Source: CAMLIZ01 sp966212505 | Lineage (GTDB): Bacteria; Pseudomonadota; Gammaproteobacteria; Burkholderiales; Burkholderiaceae_C | DNA: 64,000 nucleotides | NCBI GenBank assembly: GCA_966212505.1 | Contig: CBIHRS010000014.1 | Location: forward strand, 58,343-122,342 | Direction: 5' to 3' | In this document: positions 9,412 through 17,515 of the stretch, piece after piece | Position numbering within the stretch: the stretch's first letter is position 1 | Layout of the letters: each line of letters begins with the position of its first letter | The notes under the pieces: model-generated | What the model saw: only the letters and a program-made list of their open reading frames with translations | Database searches by the model: none | Told to the model about the DNA's origin: nothing | Translations under genes and position numbers: made by a program

Positions 9412-10970
9412 GCCACGGCGCAGAGTCGTTCGACGATGTCGTGGTCGGCGGTGGCTCGTGCGGTGCGGTGCTCGCGGCGCGCCTGTCGGAAGACCCGTCG
9501 CGGCGCGTGCTGCTGCTCGAGGCCGGCCCGGACTTCTCACGCATCGAAGACCTGCCGCAGCCGCTGCGCGATGCGCGATGCGCGGTGTTCAGCGGATTCA
9601 ACTGGCCCTATGCGGTGCCGCTGCCCGGCCAGCAGCCGGGCGGGGCAGCAGGCTTTCCGTATGCCGTGGGCCGCGTGATCGGCGGCTCGTCGTCGGTCAA
9701 CGGCGCGATCGCGCTGCGGCCTTCGGCCCATGATTTCGCGCGCTGGGCCGAGGTGGCGGGGCCGCTGTGGACATGGGAGGCGGTGCTGCCGCATTTCATC
9801 GGCCTTGAAAACGACCTCGACTTCGCCGGACCGCTGCATGGACGGACCGGCCCGGTGCCGATCTCGCGCACGGCCGAGGCCGATCTGTCTCCGGTGCAGC
9901 GGGCCTTCGGCCAGGCCTGCCGCGATGCGGGCCTGCCCGGCATCGACGATCTCAATGACACCGACCATCCCGGCGTGGGCCGGTTGCCCACCAACACCAT
10001 CGGCGGCGTGCGCATGTCCACCGCGCTCGCCTACCTGATGCCGGCGCGCGCGCGGCCGAACCTCGTGGTGCGGGGGCTGCACGAGGTGCACCGCGTAGTG
10101 TTCGAAGGCGGGCGCGCCGTGGGTGTGGAGGTGCTGCACGGCGGCCGGCTGGTGCAGGTGGCGGCAGGCCGCGTCACGCTGTGCGCCGGCGCGATCAACA
10201 CGCCCGCGCTGCTGATGCGCTCGGGCATCGGCGATGCAGACGAATGTCGACGCCTGGGTGCGGCGCCGGTCGCGCACCTGCCCGGCGTCGGCCGCCACCT
10301 GATGGACCATCCGGCGCTGGTGCTGTGGCTGCTCCCGCAGGAGACGGTGACCTGCGATGGAGCGCCGCCGGTGCATCAGCTGATGGCGCGCGCCTGCAGC
10401 GGCGACCATGCCGAGCCCGACCTCAGCCTCTTCATGCTCGATGGCTTCGATACCGCCCGGATGCCTCGGCTCGGCGCGATGCTCGGCGTGCCGCATGTCC
10501 ATGGCATCAGCGTGATGCTCTCGCGCCCGGCCGGGCGTGGCCGCGTGAGCCTGCGCAGCGGTCGCGCGGCCGAGGCGCCGGACATCGATCTCGGCCTCGG
10601 CCGCGACGAGTGCGATGTCGAGCGCCTGATGGCTGGGGTGCGCCTCGCCTGGCGGCTGGCCAACGGCGCACCGCTGGCGTCCTTCGTGCGCTCGGTCTTC
10701 CTGTGGCGCGAGGCCACGATCGCCAGCGACAGCCTGCTGCGCCATGCCGTGCGGCGGCTGGCCACCGGCACCTGGCATGCGGCCGGCACCGCGCGCATGG
10801 GCCCGGCACACGACGCGCACGCCGTCGTCGATGAACGCTGCCGGGTGCACGGCGTCGAGCGCCTTCACGTGGTCGATGCCTCGGTGATGCCGGTGCTGCC
10901 GGGCACGCCGACCCATCTGTGCTGCGTGATGCTCGCCGAACGGGCCTCGGCCTGGATGAGACAGGGTTAG
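9408..10970 (+). CDS. GMC-family FAD-dependent oxidoreductase
   Basis: 520 residues, GTG start overlapping the NRPS stop by four bases. The N-terminus has the FAD-binding GGGSCGAVLAARL, and the C-terminal half has the GMC signature region WHAAGTARMG and DASVMPVLPGTPTH. The two histidines there fit the catalytic pair of choline-dehydrogenase-like enzymes. GMC enzymes oxidise alcohols, sometimes other C-H groups, with FAD. Translational coupling to an NRPS argues for a tailoring role, for example oxidation of the acyl chain or of a reduced product terminus. Thiazoline oxidation is possible but is normally done by unrelated flavoproteins. The substrate is unknown. Confidence 0.9.
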   Translation: MSHGAESFDDVVVGGGSCGAVLAARLSEDPSRRVLLLEAGPDFSRIEDLPQPLRDARCAVFSGFNWPYAVPLPGQQPGGAAGFPYAVGRVIGGSSSVNGAIALRPSAHDFARWAEVAGPLWTWEAVLPHFIGLENDLDFAGPLHGRTGPVPISRTAEADLSPVQRAFGQACRDAGLPGIDDLNDTDHPGVGRLPTNTIGGVRMSTALAYLMPARARPNLVVRGLHEVHRVVFEGGRAVGVEVLHGGRLVQVAAGRVTLCAGAINTPALLMRSGIGDADECRRLGAAPVAHLPGVGRHLMDHPALVLWLLPQETVTCDGAPPVHQLMARACSGDHAEPDLSLFMLDGFDTARMPRLGAMLGVPHVHGISVMLSRPAGRGRVSLRSGRAAEAPDIDLGLGRDECDVERLMAGVRLAWRLANGAPLASFVRSVFLWREATIASDSLLRHAVRRLATGTWHAAGTARMGPAHDAHAVVDERCRVHGVERLHVVDASVMPVLPGTPTHLCCVMLAERASAWMRQG

Positions 10971-11093
10971 CCCCGAGCTTCTCCTGCAGCTGCGGTGGGG
11001 GGATCGCGCCCACAGTATTGGCCCGCTGCCGGACCGGTGCCTACATTCCCCCGGATGCCCGCTGCGCGATCGCCGCGCGCACAGGAGATGGGG

Positions 11094-11834
11094 ATGCTTC
11101 AGTTCGAGCTGTTGGGACTCTGCGAAAGCGAGGATGACCTGAAAGACGAGGCCGGCCGGCTGGCGGCCCGCATCGGCTTCGAGCTGTGGGCGCTGTCCTG
11201 CGTGGTGCAGACGGGCCGGCGCGATGATGCACAGGTCTGGTCCATCGGCAACTTTCCGTGCGACCTCGACGAGGCCCGGCTCGGCTGCCTGGCGCGGCGC
11301 ACGGCGGCCCCGATGTCGGAGCGCGAGCGCCACGGCATTCCGCAGTGTTGGCTCGTCGGCCGCGCCGAACTGCCGGAGCAGGTGTTCGGCGTGGGGGCCG
11401 AGGCGTTCCGCGAGCGGGCGTTGCGCAATGGCGTGCGCGGCGGACTGCTGGTGCCGGCACCGGCGACGTCGCGCCATTGCACGCTGATGCTCGCCACGCG
11501 CCGCCGTGTGAGTGACGGCACGCTGCGCGAGGCGCAGCCTTCGGCAGCGCTGTTCTCGCGCCACCTGCACCTGGCCTGCATGCCGCTGATCGAGCGCTTC
11601 TGCCACGGCCTGCGGCCGCAGCTGCGTGCGCGCGAGGTCGAATGCCTGTCGTGGGCCGCGATGGGCAAGACCACCTGGGAGATCAGCCGGCTGCTGCGCA
11701 TCAGCGAGCACACGGTGGTCTTTCACCTGCGCAATGCCTGCGTCCGGCTCGACGCGGTGAACCGCCAGCAGGCGATCGCCAGGGCGATCGAGCTGGGGGT
11801 GCTGCTGCCCAGCGGCGAGGCGGGCAGCAGCTAG
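11094..11834 (+). CDS. LuxR-family transcriptional regulator (solo, atypical sensor domain)
   Basis: 246 residues. The C-terminal third is a LuxR helix-turn-helix (LRAREVECLSWAAMGKTTWE, then ISRLLRISEHTVVFHL). The N-terminal part aligns with autoinducer-binding domains around NFP, a later Trp (QCW) and the Gly-rich NGVRGGLLVP. The usual Trp-Tyr pair and the Asp-Pro that holds the acyl-homoserine lactone amide are not visible where expected. No luxI synthase is in the window, so this is a LuxR solo. The start at 11094 has AGGAG 6 nt upstream. It lies 123 bp after the oxidoreductase on the same strand and most likely controls this biosynthetic locus. Ligand unknown. Confidence 0.88.
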   Translation: MLQFELLGLCESEDDLKDEAGRLAARIGFELWALSCVVQTGRRDDAQVWSIGNFPCDLDEARLGCLARRTAAPMSERERHGIPQCWLVGRAELPEQVFGVGAEAFRERALRNGVRGGLLVPAPATSRHCTLMLATRRRVSDGTLREAQPSAALFSRHLHLACMPLIERFCHGLRPQLRAREVECLSWAAMGKTTWEISRLLRISEHTVVFHLRNACVRLDAVNRQQAIARAIELGVLLPSGEAGSS

Positions 11835-11841
11835 AGACCGG

Positions 11842-12426
11842 TCAGAAGTAGCCGGTCAGGTACAGGCCACCGTGGTTGCCGGAGACGCTGTAGCCGTCGC
11901 TCTCGAACTTGTACTTCTCCGACACGTAGCGCAGCTTCAGGCCGACGTTGCGGGTGAAGAGGTATTCGGCCTCGATCACGGCGCCGGTGGTCGACTTGAA
12001 CTTTTCGTTGAGGTCGCTGGCCACGCCGGTGCCCTTGAGTTTGGCGCTGTTGACGAAGCGGGCGCCGCCGCCCAGGCGCACGTTGTCGGTGATCTTGTAG
12101 TAGCCCAGCAGCTCGACCGGCACGCGGCTGAACGTGAGGCTGCCGTTGGTGGCGGGGCTGGTGTCGTGCACGTGGTAGCCCACGTTGGCCTGCACCGCGA
12201 TGTTGGGCGTGAAGCTGTACTCGCCGCCCACGTACAGGTGCACGAGGCCGCCGCTGGTGACCTTTTCGGTGCTGCCGTCGGTGAAGGTGGCGTTGATCAG
12301 CGTCTTGCCGCCGTTGGTGAGGCCGATGCCGGCCACGAAGCGCAGCGCGCGCTCGTTGTTGTCGGCGGCGGAAGCGGCGGCAGACAGCGCCAGCAGGGCC
12401 AGGGGAACCAGCTTTTTGATCGTCAT
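11842..12426 (-). CDS. Small outer-membrane beta-barrel protein (OmpW-like)
   Basis: 194 residues. A Sec signal peptide (KKLVPLALLALSAAASAA) precedes alternating amphipathic strands, and the protein ends in Phe, the usual outer-membrane insertion signal. Size and pattern fit 8-stranded barrels of the OmpW/OmpA-barrel class. The gene converges with the luxR gene, 7 bp apart, and is divergent from the lactone oxidase across a roughly 300-bp region. No substrate can be inferred. Confidence 0.8.
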   Translation of the reverse strand: MTIKKLVPLALLALSAAASAADNNERALRFVAGIGLTNGGKTLINATFTDGSTEKVTSGGLVHLYVGGEYSFTPNIAVQANVGYHVHDTSPATNGSLTFSRVPVELLGYYKITDNVRLGGGARFVNSAKLKGTGVASDLNEKFKSTTGAVIEAEYLFTRNVGLKLRYVSEKYKFESDGYSVSGNHGGLYLTGYF

Positions 12427-12730
12427 TGCAATCTCGATGTAGTAGTGCGGCAGGGCGCCGCGTTTGTGTCCGCCGCCGTGGATCGGCGGCTCCTCTCTCA
12501 CTCGCCCCTTGGGGCGGGTGTCCTCTCCCAGGGTGGTCCCCGGCTGTGGCCGGGAGTATCCGCCATGCCTGCAACAAAATGTGGCGTCGGCCCAACACCC
12601 ATGCAGCGAACGACCGTTCGGCAAACCGAGGGAAATCCACGGGAAAAATATAGTTGACGCTATAACCTAATCATCACTACATTGAGCCGCGTCACTCCGG
12701 AGGGGCTGGGGTGTTGACGGAGCCTGGTTG
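12427..12730. promoter_or_regulatory. Divergent regulatory region, barrel protein / lactone oxidase
   Basis: This 304-bp stretch has no convincing gene. It holds a perfect palindrome CGAACG-AC-CGTTCG at 12607-12620 and the inverted repeat annotated separately at 12649-12664. TTGACG at 12654 followed by CTACAT after 17 bp could be a weak promoter for the oxidase. A GGAG ribosome site (12719-12722) precedes the oxidase start at 12731. Confidence 0.45.
12649..12664. promoter_or_regulatory. Candidate TetR operator, copy 1
   Basis: TATAG-TTGACG-CTATA is an inverted repeat with exact 5-bp arms, 67 bp before the lactone oxidase start. It matches the element between tetR and the transporter (16255-16270) at 11 of 16 positions, with the same 6-nt spacer. 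It also overlaps the possible -35 hexamer TTGACG, as a repressor site would. Confidence 0.5.
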
Positions 12731-14110
12731 ATGAGCACCCGCCGTTCGTTCCTGCTCAGCGCGGCCGCCGGCCTGGCCGGCATGCAGCTGTCGGCGCGTG
12801 CGGTGTCGGCTGCGCTTGCTGCACCGGCGGGCGCCGATGCCGGCGTGTGGCGCAACTGGTCGGGCATCGAGTCGTGCCAGCCGCGCCAGTGGCCGGTGCC
12901 GGCCTCGCTCGACGAACTGGCCGGCCTGCTGAAGGGCGCGCCCGGGCCGCTGCGCTGTGTCGGCGCCGGGCATTCGTTCACCGGCCTGGTGCCCACCAGC
13001 GGCACGCTGCTGTCGATCGACCGCCTGTCGGGCCTGCTGCGCCACGATGCGCAGGCCGGCATCGCCACCTTCGGCGCCGGCACGCGGATCGCGCAGGCCA
13101 CCCGGCTGCTCGACGACGCCGGCCTCGCGCTGATGAACCAGCCCGACATCGACATGCAGAGCTTCGCCGGCGCGATGGCCACCGCCACCCATGGCACCGG
13201 CACGCGCTTCGGCGCGATGCATGCCGAGTTGCTGGGCCTGAAGCTGATGACGACCGCCGGCGAGCTGCTCGAGTGCTCGCCCACGCAACGGCCCGAGCTG
13301 TTCAACGCGGCCCAGGTATCGCTCGGCGCGCTCGGCGTGGTGACCGAGGTCACGCTCAAGGTCAGGCCACGGCATTTCCTGCGCCGGCATGTGTGGCTGG
13401 CGCCGAACGAAGAGCTCTTCGCGCAGGCCGAGGCCCTGGCCGCGAAGCACCTCCACTTCGAGCTCTACCTGCTGCCTTTCACCGGATACGGCGCCGCCAT
13501 CGCGCACGACGAGGTGCCCATCGGCGCGCCGCAGCGTCCGCCTGCGCAGGATGAAGACGTGCTGCGCGACCTGCAGCGCCTGCGTGACTGGTTCGGCCGC
13601 TGGCCTTCACTGCGCCGCTGGGTCGCGGCCAAGGCCATCGGCGACACCAAGGCCGAAGACATGGTCGATGTGTCGTGGTCGCTGCTGGCGTCGGTGCGGC
13701 CGACGCGCTTCAACGAATCCGAGTACCACGTGCCGCGCGAGCAGGGCGTGGCCTGCCTGCGCGAGGTGCTGGCCACGCTGGAGCGGCGCAACGACGTGTT
13801 CTTTCCGATGGAGTTCCGCTTCATCAAGGGCGACGGCGCATGGCTCAGCCCTTTCCATGGCCGCGACTGCTGCTCGATCGCGGTGCACGCGCTGCAGGGC
13901 GAGCCCTATGACTACCTGGTGCGCGACCTGGGGCCGGTGTTCCGCCGGCATGGCGGGCGGCCGCACTGGGGCAAGTTGCACGACATGAGCGCGGCGGAGC
14001 TGGCGGCGCGCTATCCGAAGTGGCGCGACTTTCTTGCGGTGCGGCGCGAGCTCGATCCGCAAGGGCGGATGCTGACGCCGTATGTCGCACGGCTGCTGGG
14101 GGTGGCATAG
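12731..14110 (+). CDS. D-arabinono-1,4-lactone oxidase / L-gulonolactone oxidase family FAD enzyme, Tat-exported
   Basis: 459 residues. The N-terminus STRRSFLL plus a hydrophobic stretch is a twin-arginine signal, so the enzyme probably works in the periplasm. The FAD domain carries VGAGHSFTG (His81 at the position that binds FAD covalently in this family) and TATHGTGTRFG. The C-terminal ALO domain ends with the conserved PHWGK. Family members oxidise aldonolactones or sugar alcohols with O2 or another acceptor. It heads an apparent operon with the DUF2147 and TIGR02001-type genes. TTG at 12728 directly precedes the ATG; the ATG was chosen, with GGAG 8 nt upstream. The true substrate is not evident. 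Confidence 0.87.
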   Translation: MSTRRSFLLSAAAGLAGMQLSARAVSAALAAPAGADAGVWRNWSGIESCQPRQWPVPASLDELAGLLKGAPGPLRCVGAGHSFTGLVPTSGTLLSIDRLSGLLRHDAQAGIATFGAGTRIAQATRLLDDAGLALMNQPDIDMQSFAGAMATATHGTGTRFGAMHAELLGLKLMTTAGELLECSPTQRPELFNAAQVSLGALGVVTEVTLKVRPRHFLRRHVWLAPNEELFAQAEALAAKHLHFELYLLPFTGYGAAIAHDEVPIGAPQRPPAQDEDVLRDLQRLRDWFGRWPSLRRWVAAKAIGDTKAEDMVDVSWSLLASVRPTRFNESEYHVPREQGVACLREVLATLERRNDVFFPMEFRFIKGDGAWLSPFHGRDCCSIAVHALQGEPYDYLVRDLGPVFRRHGGRPHWGKLHDMSAAELAARYPKWRDFLAVRRELDPQGRMLTPYVARLLGVA

Positions 14111-14162
14111 CGTGGCGCGCATCCATCGTGAAAGCAGGGCAACGCAACAAGGAGCCTCAGAG

Positions 14163-14606
14163 ATGATCAGACGAGCGAGCGTGAATCTCTTGGTCGTGCT
14201 GGCGATGAGTTCCCTGGCGACGGCCGCATCCGCCGGCGATGCCGCGATCGTCAACGGCCTCTGGCTCAGCGCCCAGAAGGACGGCGTGGTGGAACTCAAG
14301 CCCTGCGCCGAAGAGCCCACGGCGCTCTGCGGCACCGTGGTCTGGGACAAGGACGCCAGCGTCTCGCCGCCGAAGCCCGGCGACTGCGGGCTGCGCATCG
14401 TCAAGCTCAAGCGCTTCGACGATGGTGCGTGGCGCGACGGCTGGATCCACGATCCGCGCGAGAAGAAGAACTACAAGGGCATGATCCGCGCCAAGGGCAA
14501 CGAGATGACGATGCGCGCCTACATCGGCATCGCGGTGCTCGGCAAGAGCGAGGACTTCACGCGCGTCGACAGCATCCCCGCCGGCTGCCCGCCGGTGCAG
14601 AAGTGA
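14163..14606 (+). CDS. DUF2147 domain secreted protein
   Basis: 147 residues with a signal peptide (about 1-24, ending ATAASAG). The mature part has the DUF2147 pattern: a short start ending in GLWL, a pair of cysteines around CAEEPTALCG, then WDK, LKRFDDGAWRDGWIHDP and a final Gly-Cys. DUF2147 proteins are small periplasmic beta-rich proteins of unknown function. It lies 52 bp after the oxidase and 13 bp before the next gene, so the three are probably co-transcribed. Confidence 0.85.
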   Translation: MIRRASVNLLVVLAMSSLATAASAGDAAIVNGLWLSAQKDGVVELKPCAEEPTALCGTVVWDKDASVSPPKPGDCGLRIVKLKRFDDGAWRDGWIHDPREKKNYKGMIRAKGNEMTMRAYIGIAVLGKSEDFTRVDSIPAGCPPVQK

Positions 14607-14619
14607 GGAGTCCCACGCG

Positions 14620-15537
14620 ATGATCAAGACCGCCCTCTGCGCCGCCGCACTGGCCGCGCTGCCCCTGGCCGCCCAGGCGGAATCGCCGCTCGCCGACAAG
14701 GAGCCGGTGATCGCCGACTACAGCATCGACGGCCACGTCAAGCTGCTGACCGACCGCCGCACGCGCGGCATCTCCGAGACCTTCCGGCGCCCCGCGGCCG
14801 AGTTCCATCTCGAGGCGGCCCATGCCTCGGGCCTCGTCGGCGTGATCGAGGCGGCCACGCTGAGCGACAAGGTCTATGCCAACAGCTCGGGCTACACCGC
14901 GTTGGCCGCTGGCGGCTACCGCTGGGGCGACCATGAGGGCTGGCACTTCGGCGTCGGGCTGGCGCATGAATGGTTCCCCGGTGCGCACTTCGAGGCGCCG
15001 ACGACGATCGACTTCGCGATCGACCCTGACAGCGGCCAGCCGGTGCCGGTGCCCGGCGGCGTGCGCGACTTCAAGTTCGACACCAGCTATGCGGTGCTCG
15101 AGTTCGGCTATGGCGCGCTCGAAGGGCGCTACCTCAACGTGGTGTCGCGCGACTTCCGCGGCACCAACACCGGCTCGGTGTGCGGCACGCTGCTGGTGTT
15201 GCGCGCCGACCCCACCAGCGGGCTCGACTGCTTTGCGCGCGGCGACCACGGCAGCCGCGGCACGCACCTGCTCGACCTCGACTACACCGTCAAGATCGAC
15301 GGCCGCACCTCGCTCGTGCTGCACGGCGGCTACCAGAAGGTGCGGCATTTCTCCGAGGCCGACAGCTGGGACTGGCGCATGGCGCTGAAGCATTCGCGCT
15401 GGGGCTTCGACTGGACGCTGGAGGCGCTGGGCGCGCACCTGAAGGCGCGCGAGCTCGGGCTGGCGTTCGACAGCGCGGGCAACAGCAAGCGCATGGAGGC
15501 ACCCGGCGTGGTGCTGACAGTCGCCTATCCCTTCTGA
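14620..15537 (+). CDS. TIGR02001/Gcw_chp-type outer-membrane protein
   Basis: 305 residues with a signal peptide (about 1-20, ending AAQAE). The stretch RRTRGISETFRRPAAEFHL resembles the RGISQT-type hallmark of TIGR02001 proteins, and the body is repeated beta-strands ending VAYPF. Such proteins are predicted outer-membrane barrels of unknown substrate. Last gene of the oxidase operon; it converges on tetR, 15 bp apart. It could admit the substrate of the periplasmic oxidase, an inference from position only. Confidence 0.75.
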   Translation: MIKTALCAAALAALPLAAQAESPLADKEPVIADYSIDGHVKLLTDRRTRGISETFRRPAAEFHLEAAHASGLVGVIEAATLSDKVYANSSGYTALAAGGYRWGDHEGWHFGVGLAHEWFPGAHFEAPTTIDFAIDPDSGQPVPVPGGVRDFKFDTSYAVLEFGYGALEGRYLNVVSRDFRGTNTGSVCGTLLVLRADPTSGLDCFARGDHGSRGTHLLDLDYTVKIDGRTSLVLHGGYQKVRHFSEADSWDWRMALKHSRWGFDWTLEALGAHLKARELGLAFDSAGNSKRMEAPGVVLTVAYPF

Positions 15538-15552
15538 GCACCGATGCGCCCG

Positions 15553-16212
15553 TCAACCTGCCGATTTGCGCAGCGCCAGCAGCTCCGAGCTGATCATCGC
15601 GGCGAGCGTGCGGCTCACCGCATCGGGGTCGAGCTCGGGTGCGTCGAACAGCAGGTCGAGTGCGGCCGAGCCCATGTCGACCGCGAGCCGCACCGTCACC
15701 TGCATGCGCGCCAGGTCGACCTTCGGGTAGGCCTCGGCAAAGGCCTCGCCGATCAGCCGGCTCACGCGCAAGTGCGATTCGAGCCGCAGCGCCTGCAGCG
15801 CCGGCACCGCGCGCAGCGCCCGCAGCACCCACACGCCCTCGGGGCGCTGGCGCGTGAGCTGGAACATCTGCGTGAACATCTGCGCCAGCGCCTGCTGGAA
15901 GCGGGCGCCGGGCAGCGTCATCGTCTTCGGCGTGACCCAGGCGGCCACTACGGCGTCCTGCGCGGCCATCAGCCGCGTGCCGAGCTCGTGCACGATGGCG
16001 TACTTGTTGGGGAAGTAGTGGTACAGCGCCGGTGGCGAGATGCCCAGCCGCTCGCACACCAGGTTGGTCGAGAGCCGCTCGATGCCCACCTCGCCCAGCA
16101 ACTGCGCGGTGACGGTGAGGATCTGCTCGTAGGTGTCGACCGAGCGCTGCTGGCGCGGCTGCGTCTTGATGCCCAGGGCAGGGCCGGGAGTGCGGCGGGT
16201 CTTGGCGGGCAT
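15553..16212 (-). CDS. TetR/AcrR-family regulator
   Basis: 219 residues. The N-terminal helix-turn-helix is clear (TYEQILTVTAQLLGEVGIER, then ISPPALYHYFPNKYAIV), followed by a helical ligand domain with no recognisable subtype. The reading frame stays open upstream, but the start MPAKTRRT at 16212 gives the normal TetR length. The gene is divergent from the MFS transporter, and the candidate operator at 16255-16270 overlaps a perfect TATAAT on the tetR strand. This suggests autoregulation and control of the transporter pair and, through the copy at 12649, of the oxidase operon. The inducer is unknown. Confidence 0.9.
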   Translation of the reverse strand: MPAKTRRTPGPALGIKTQPRQQRSVDTYEQILTVTAQLLGEVGIERLSTNLVCERLGISPPALYHYFPNKYAIVHELGTRLMAAQDAVVAAWVTPKTMTLPGARFQQALAQMFTQMFQLTRQRPEGVWVLRALRAVPALQALRLESHLRVSRLIGEAFAEAYPKVDLARMQVTVRLAVDMGSAALDLLFDAPELDPDAVSRTLAAMISSELLALRKSAG

Positions 16213-16224
16213 GAGGGGCCTTGA

Positions 16225-17514
16225 ATGGAAGCGGCAGCGGTGCGTGGCATGAATTATAGCTTTCACTACAGTATGCGGTGGCAAGTGGCGCTGACGCTGA
16301 TGGTCACGCTCTTCGTTGGCTACCTCGACCGCATGAACATCAGCCTCGCGCTGCCGCTGATCGCGCAGCAGTATGGCTGGAGCACCGAGCAGACCCGTGC
16401 GCAGGGCGGCCAGCTGCTCACCGTGTTCTACGTCGGATACGGGCTGGCCAACCTGCTGCTCTCGCCGCTGGGCGCGCGCGTCGGCCCGCGGCGCAGCCTG
16501 CTGCTGGTGGTGGTGCTGTGGTCGGTGTTCACCGCGATGGGCGCGCTGCTCTCGGCCTCGCTCACCGCGCTGATGGCCACGCGCGTGCTGCTCGGCCTGT
16601 CGGAAGGCATCCACTTCCCGATGATGAACATGCTGACCAAGCGCTGGTTCCCGCCGCAGGAGCGGGCGCGCGCCAACAGCGTGTGGATGGGCGGGCTGCT
16701 GCTCGCGGTGTGCCTCGCGCCGGTGATGCTGATCCCGTTGATGCATGCCTTCGGCTGGACGCGCGGCTTCCTGCTGCTGGCCGCCGCCGGGCCGCTGGTC
16801 TCGCTGCCGCTGGTGTGGCGCCATGTGCACGACACGCCCGACACGCATCCGCGCATCAGCGCCGAGGAGGCCAGCTTCATCGCGGCCGGCAACGCCACCG
16901 AGCCGGCCGATGCGCCACCGGGCTGGCGCACCGTGCTGCGCACGATGGCGCGGCCCACGGTGCTGCTGATGATGTTCACCGGCATGCTCTACAACGTGGT
17001 GTCGGTCGGCCTCTCGCTCTGGCTGCCCACCTACTTCGTCACCGCCAAGGGCCTGCCGTACGAAGACCTGGTGTATGCCACCAGCCTGCCCTACCTCGCC
17101 GGCGTGGTCGGGCTCGCGGTGTGGTCGACGCTGGGCGACCACACCAACCACCGCGCGTGGCTCGGCGCCATCGGCTTCGTCGGCGGCGGCCTGTCGATCT
17201 GGGCTGCGCTCACGGTGCCCGGCGTGGCGGCCAGCGTCGCAGCCTTCACCGCGGCGGTGTTCTGCATCTCGGCCTTCTCGGCCTGCGAGTTCTCGCTGGT
17301 GCAGCGCGTGCTGCCGCCGCCGCTGGTGGGGCCCTGCGCCGGCATCTACAACGGGTTGACGACGATGATCGGCGGCGGCGCGGGGCCGGTGGTGGTGGCC
17401 GGCATCATCGGCCGCGGTGCCGAGAGCGGGCCCGCCGGCGTGATGGCGGCGGTGGTGGTGTGCGGCTTGAGCGCCGTGCTGCTGCTGGTGATCGGCCGCG
17501 TCCTGCGCTACTGA
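16225..17514 (+). CDS. MFS transporter, anion/sugar-acid symporter type
   Basis: Up to 429 residues with about 12 membrane segments. The first segment carries GYLDRMNIS, the hallmark loop of the ACS (D-galactonate/glucarate-type) group; GLSEGIHFPMMN and RWFPPQERARAN fit too. Three starts are possible: 16225 (good GAGGGG site, but only 12 bp from the tetR start), 16249, and 16273 just after the candidate operator. The promoter must lie in this space, so a shorter protein is quite possible. The next gene starts one base after the stop, so transporter and PLP enzyme form an operon. Likely cargo: a small carboxylate or hydroxy-acid handled by the PLP enzyme or the lactone oxidase. Confidence 0.88.
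   Translation: MEAAAVRGMNYSFHYSMRWQVALTLMVTLFVGYLDRMNISLALPLIAQQYGWSTEQTRAQGGQLLTVFYVGYGLANLLLSPLGARVGPRRSLLLVVVLWSVFTAMGALLSASLTALMATRVLLGLSEGIHFPMMNMLTKRWFPPQERARANSVWMGGLLLAVCLAPVMLIPLMHAFGWTRGFLLLAAAGPLVSLPLVWRHVHDTPDTHPRISAEEASFIAAGNATEPADAPPGWRTVLRTMARPTVLLMMFTGMLYNVVSVGLSLWLPTYFVTAKGLPYEDLVYATSLPYLAGVVGLAVWSTLGDHTNHRAWLGAIGFVGGGLSIWAALTVPGVAASVAAFTAAVFCISAFSACEFSLVQRVLPPPLVGPCAGIYNGLTTMIGGGAGPVVVAGIIGRGAESGPAGVMAAVVVCGLSAVLLLVIGRVLRY
16255..16270. promoter_or_regulatory. Candidate TetR operator, copy 2
   Basis: TATAG-CTTTCA-CTACA has the same 5-6-5 architecture as the element at 12649. Read on the minus strand it overlaps TATAAT (16254-16259 region), a perfect -10 hexamer for tetR. 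A regulator bound here would block tetR transcription and, depending on the true start, that of the MFS gene. Confidence 0.5.
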
Positions 17515-17515
17515 G

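Noticed and set aside
9408..11834. A luxI-type synthase next to the LuxR regulator
   Set aside because: No frame in this region encodes a LuxI-like protein; the genes are an oxidoreductase and the regulator.
16213..17151. Upstream extension of the TetR frame to 532 codons
   Set aside because: The extension is antisense to the MFS transporter and is His/Gln/Arg-rich; a normal TetR starts at 16212.
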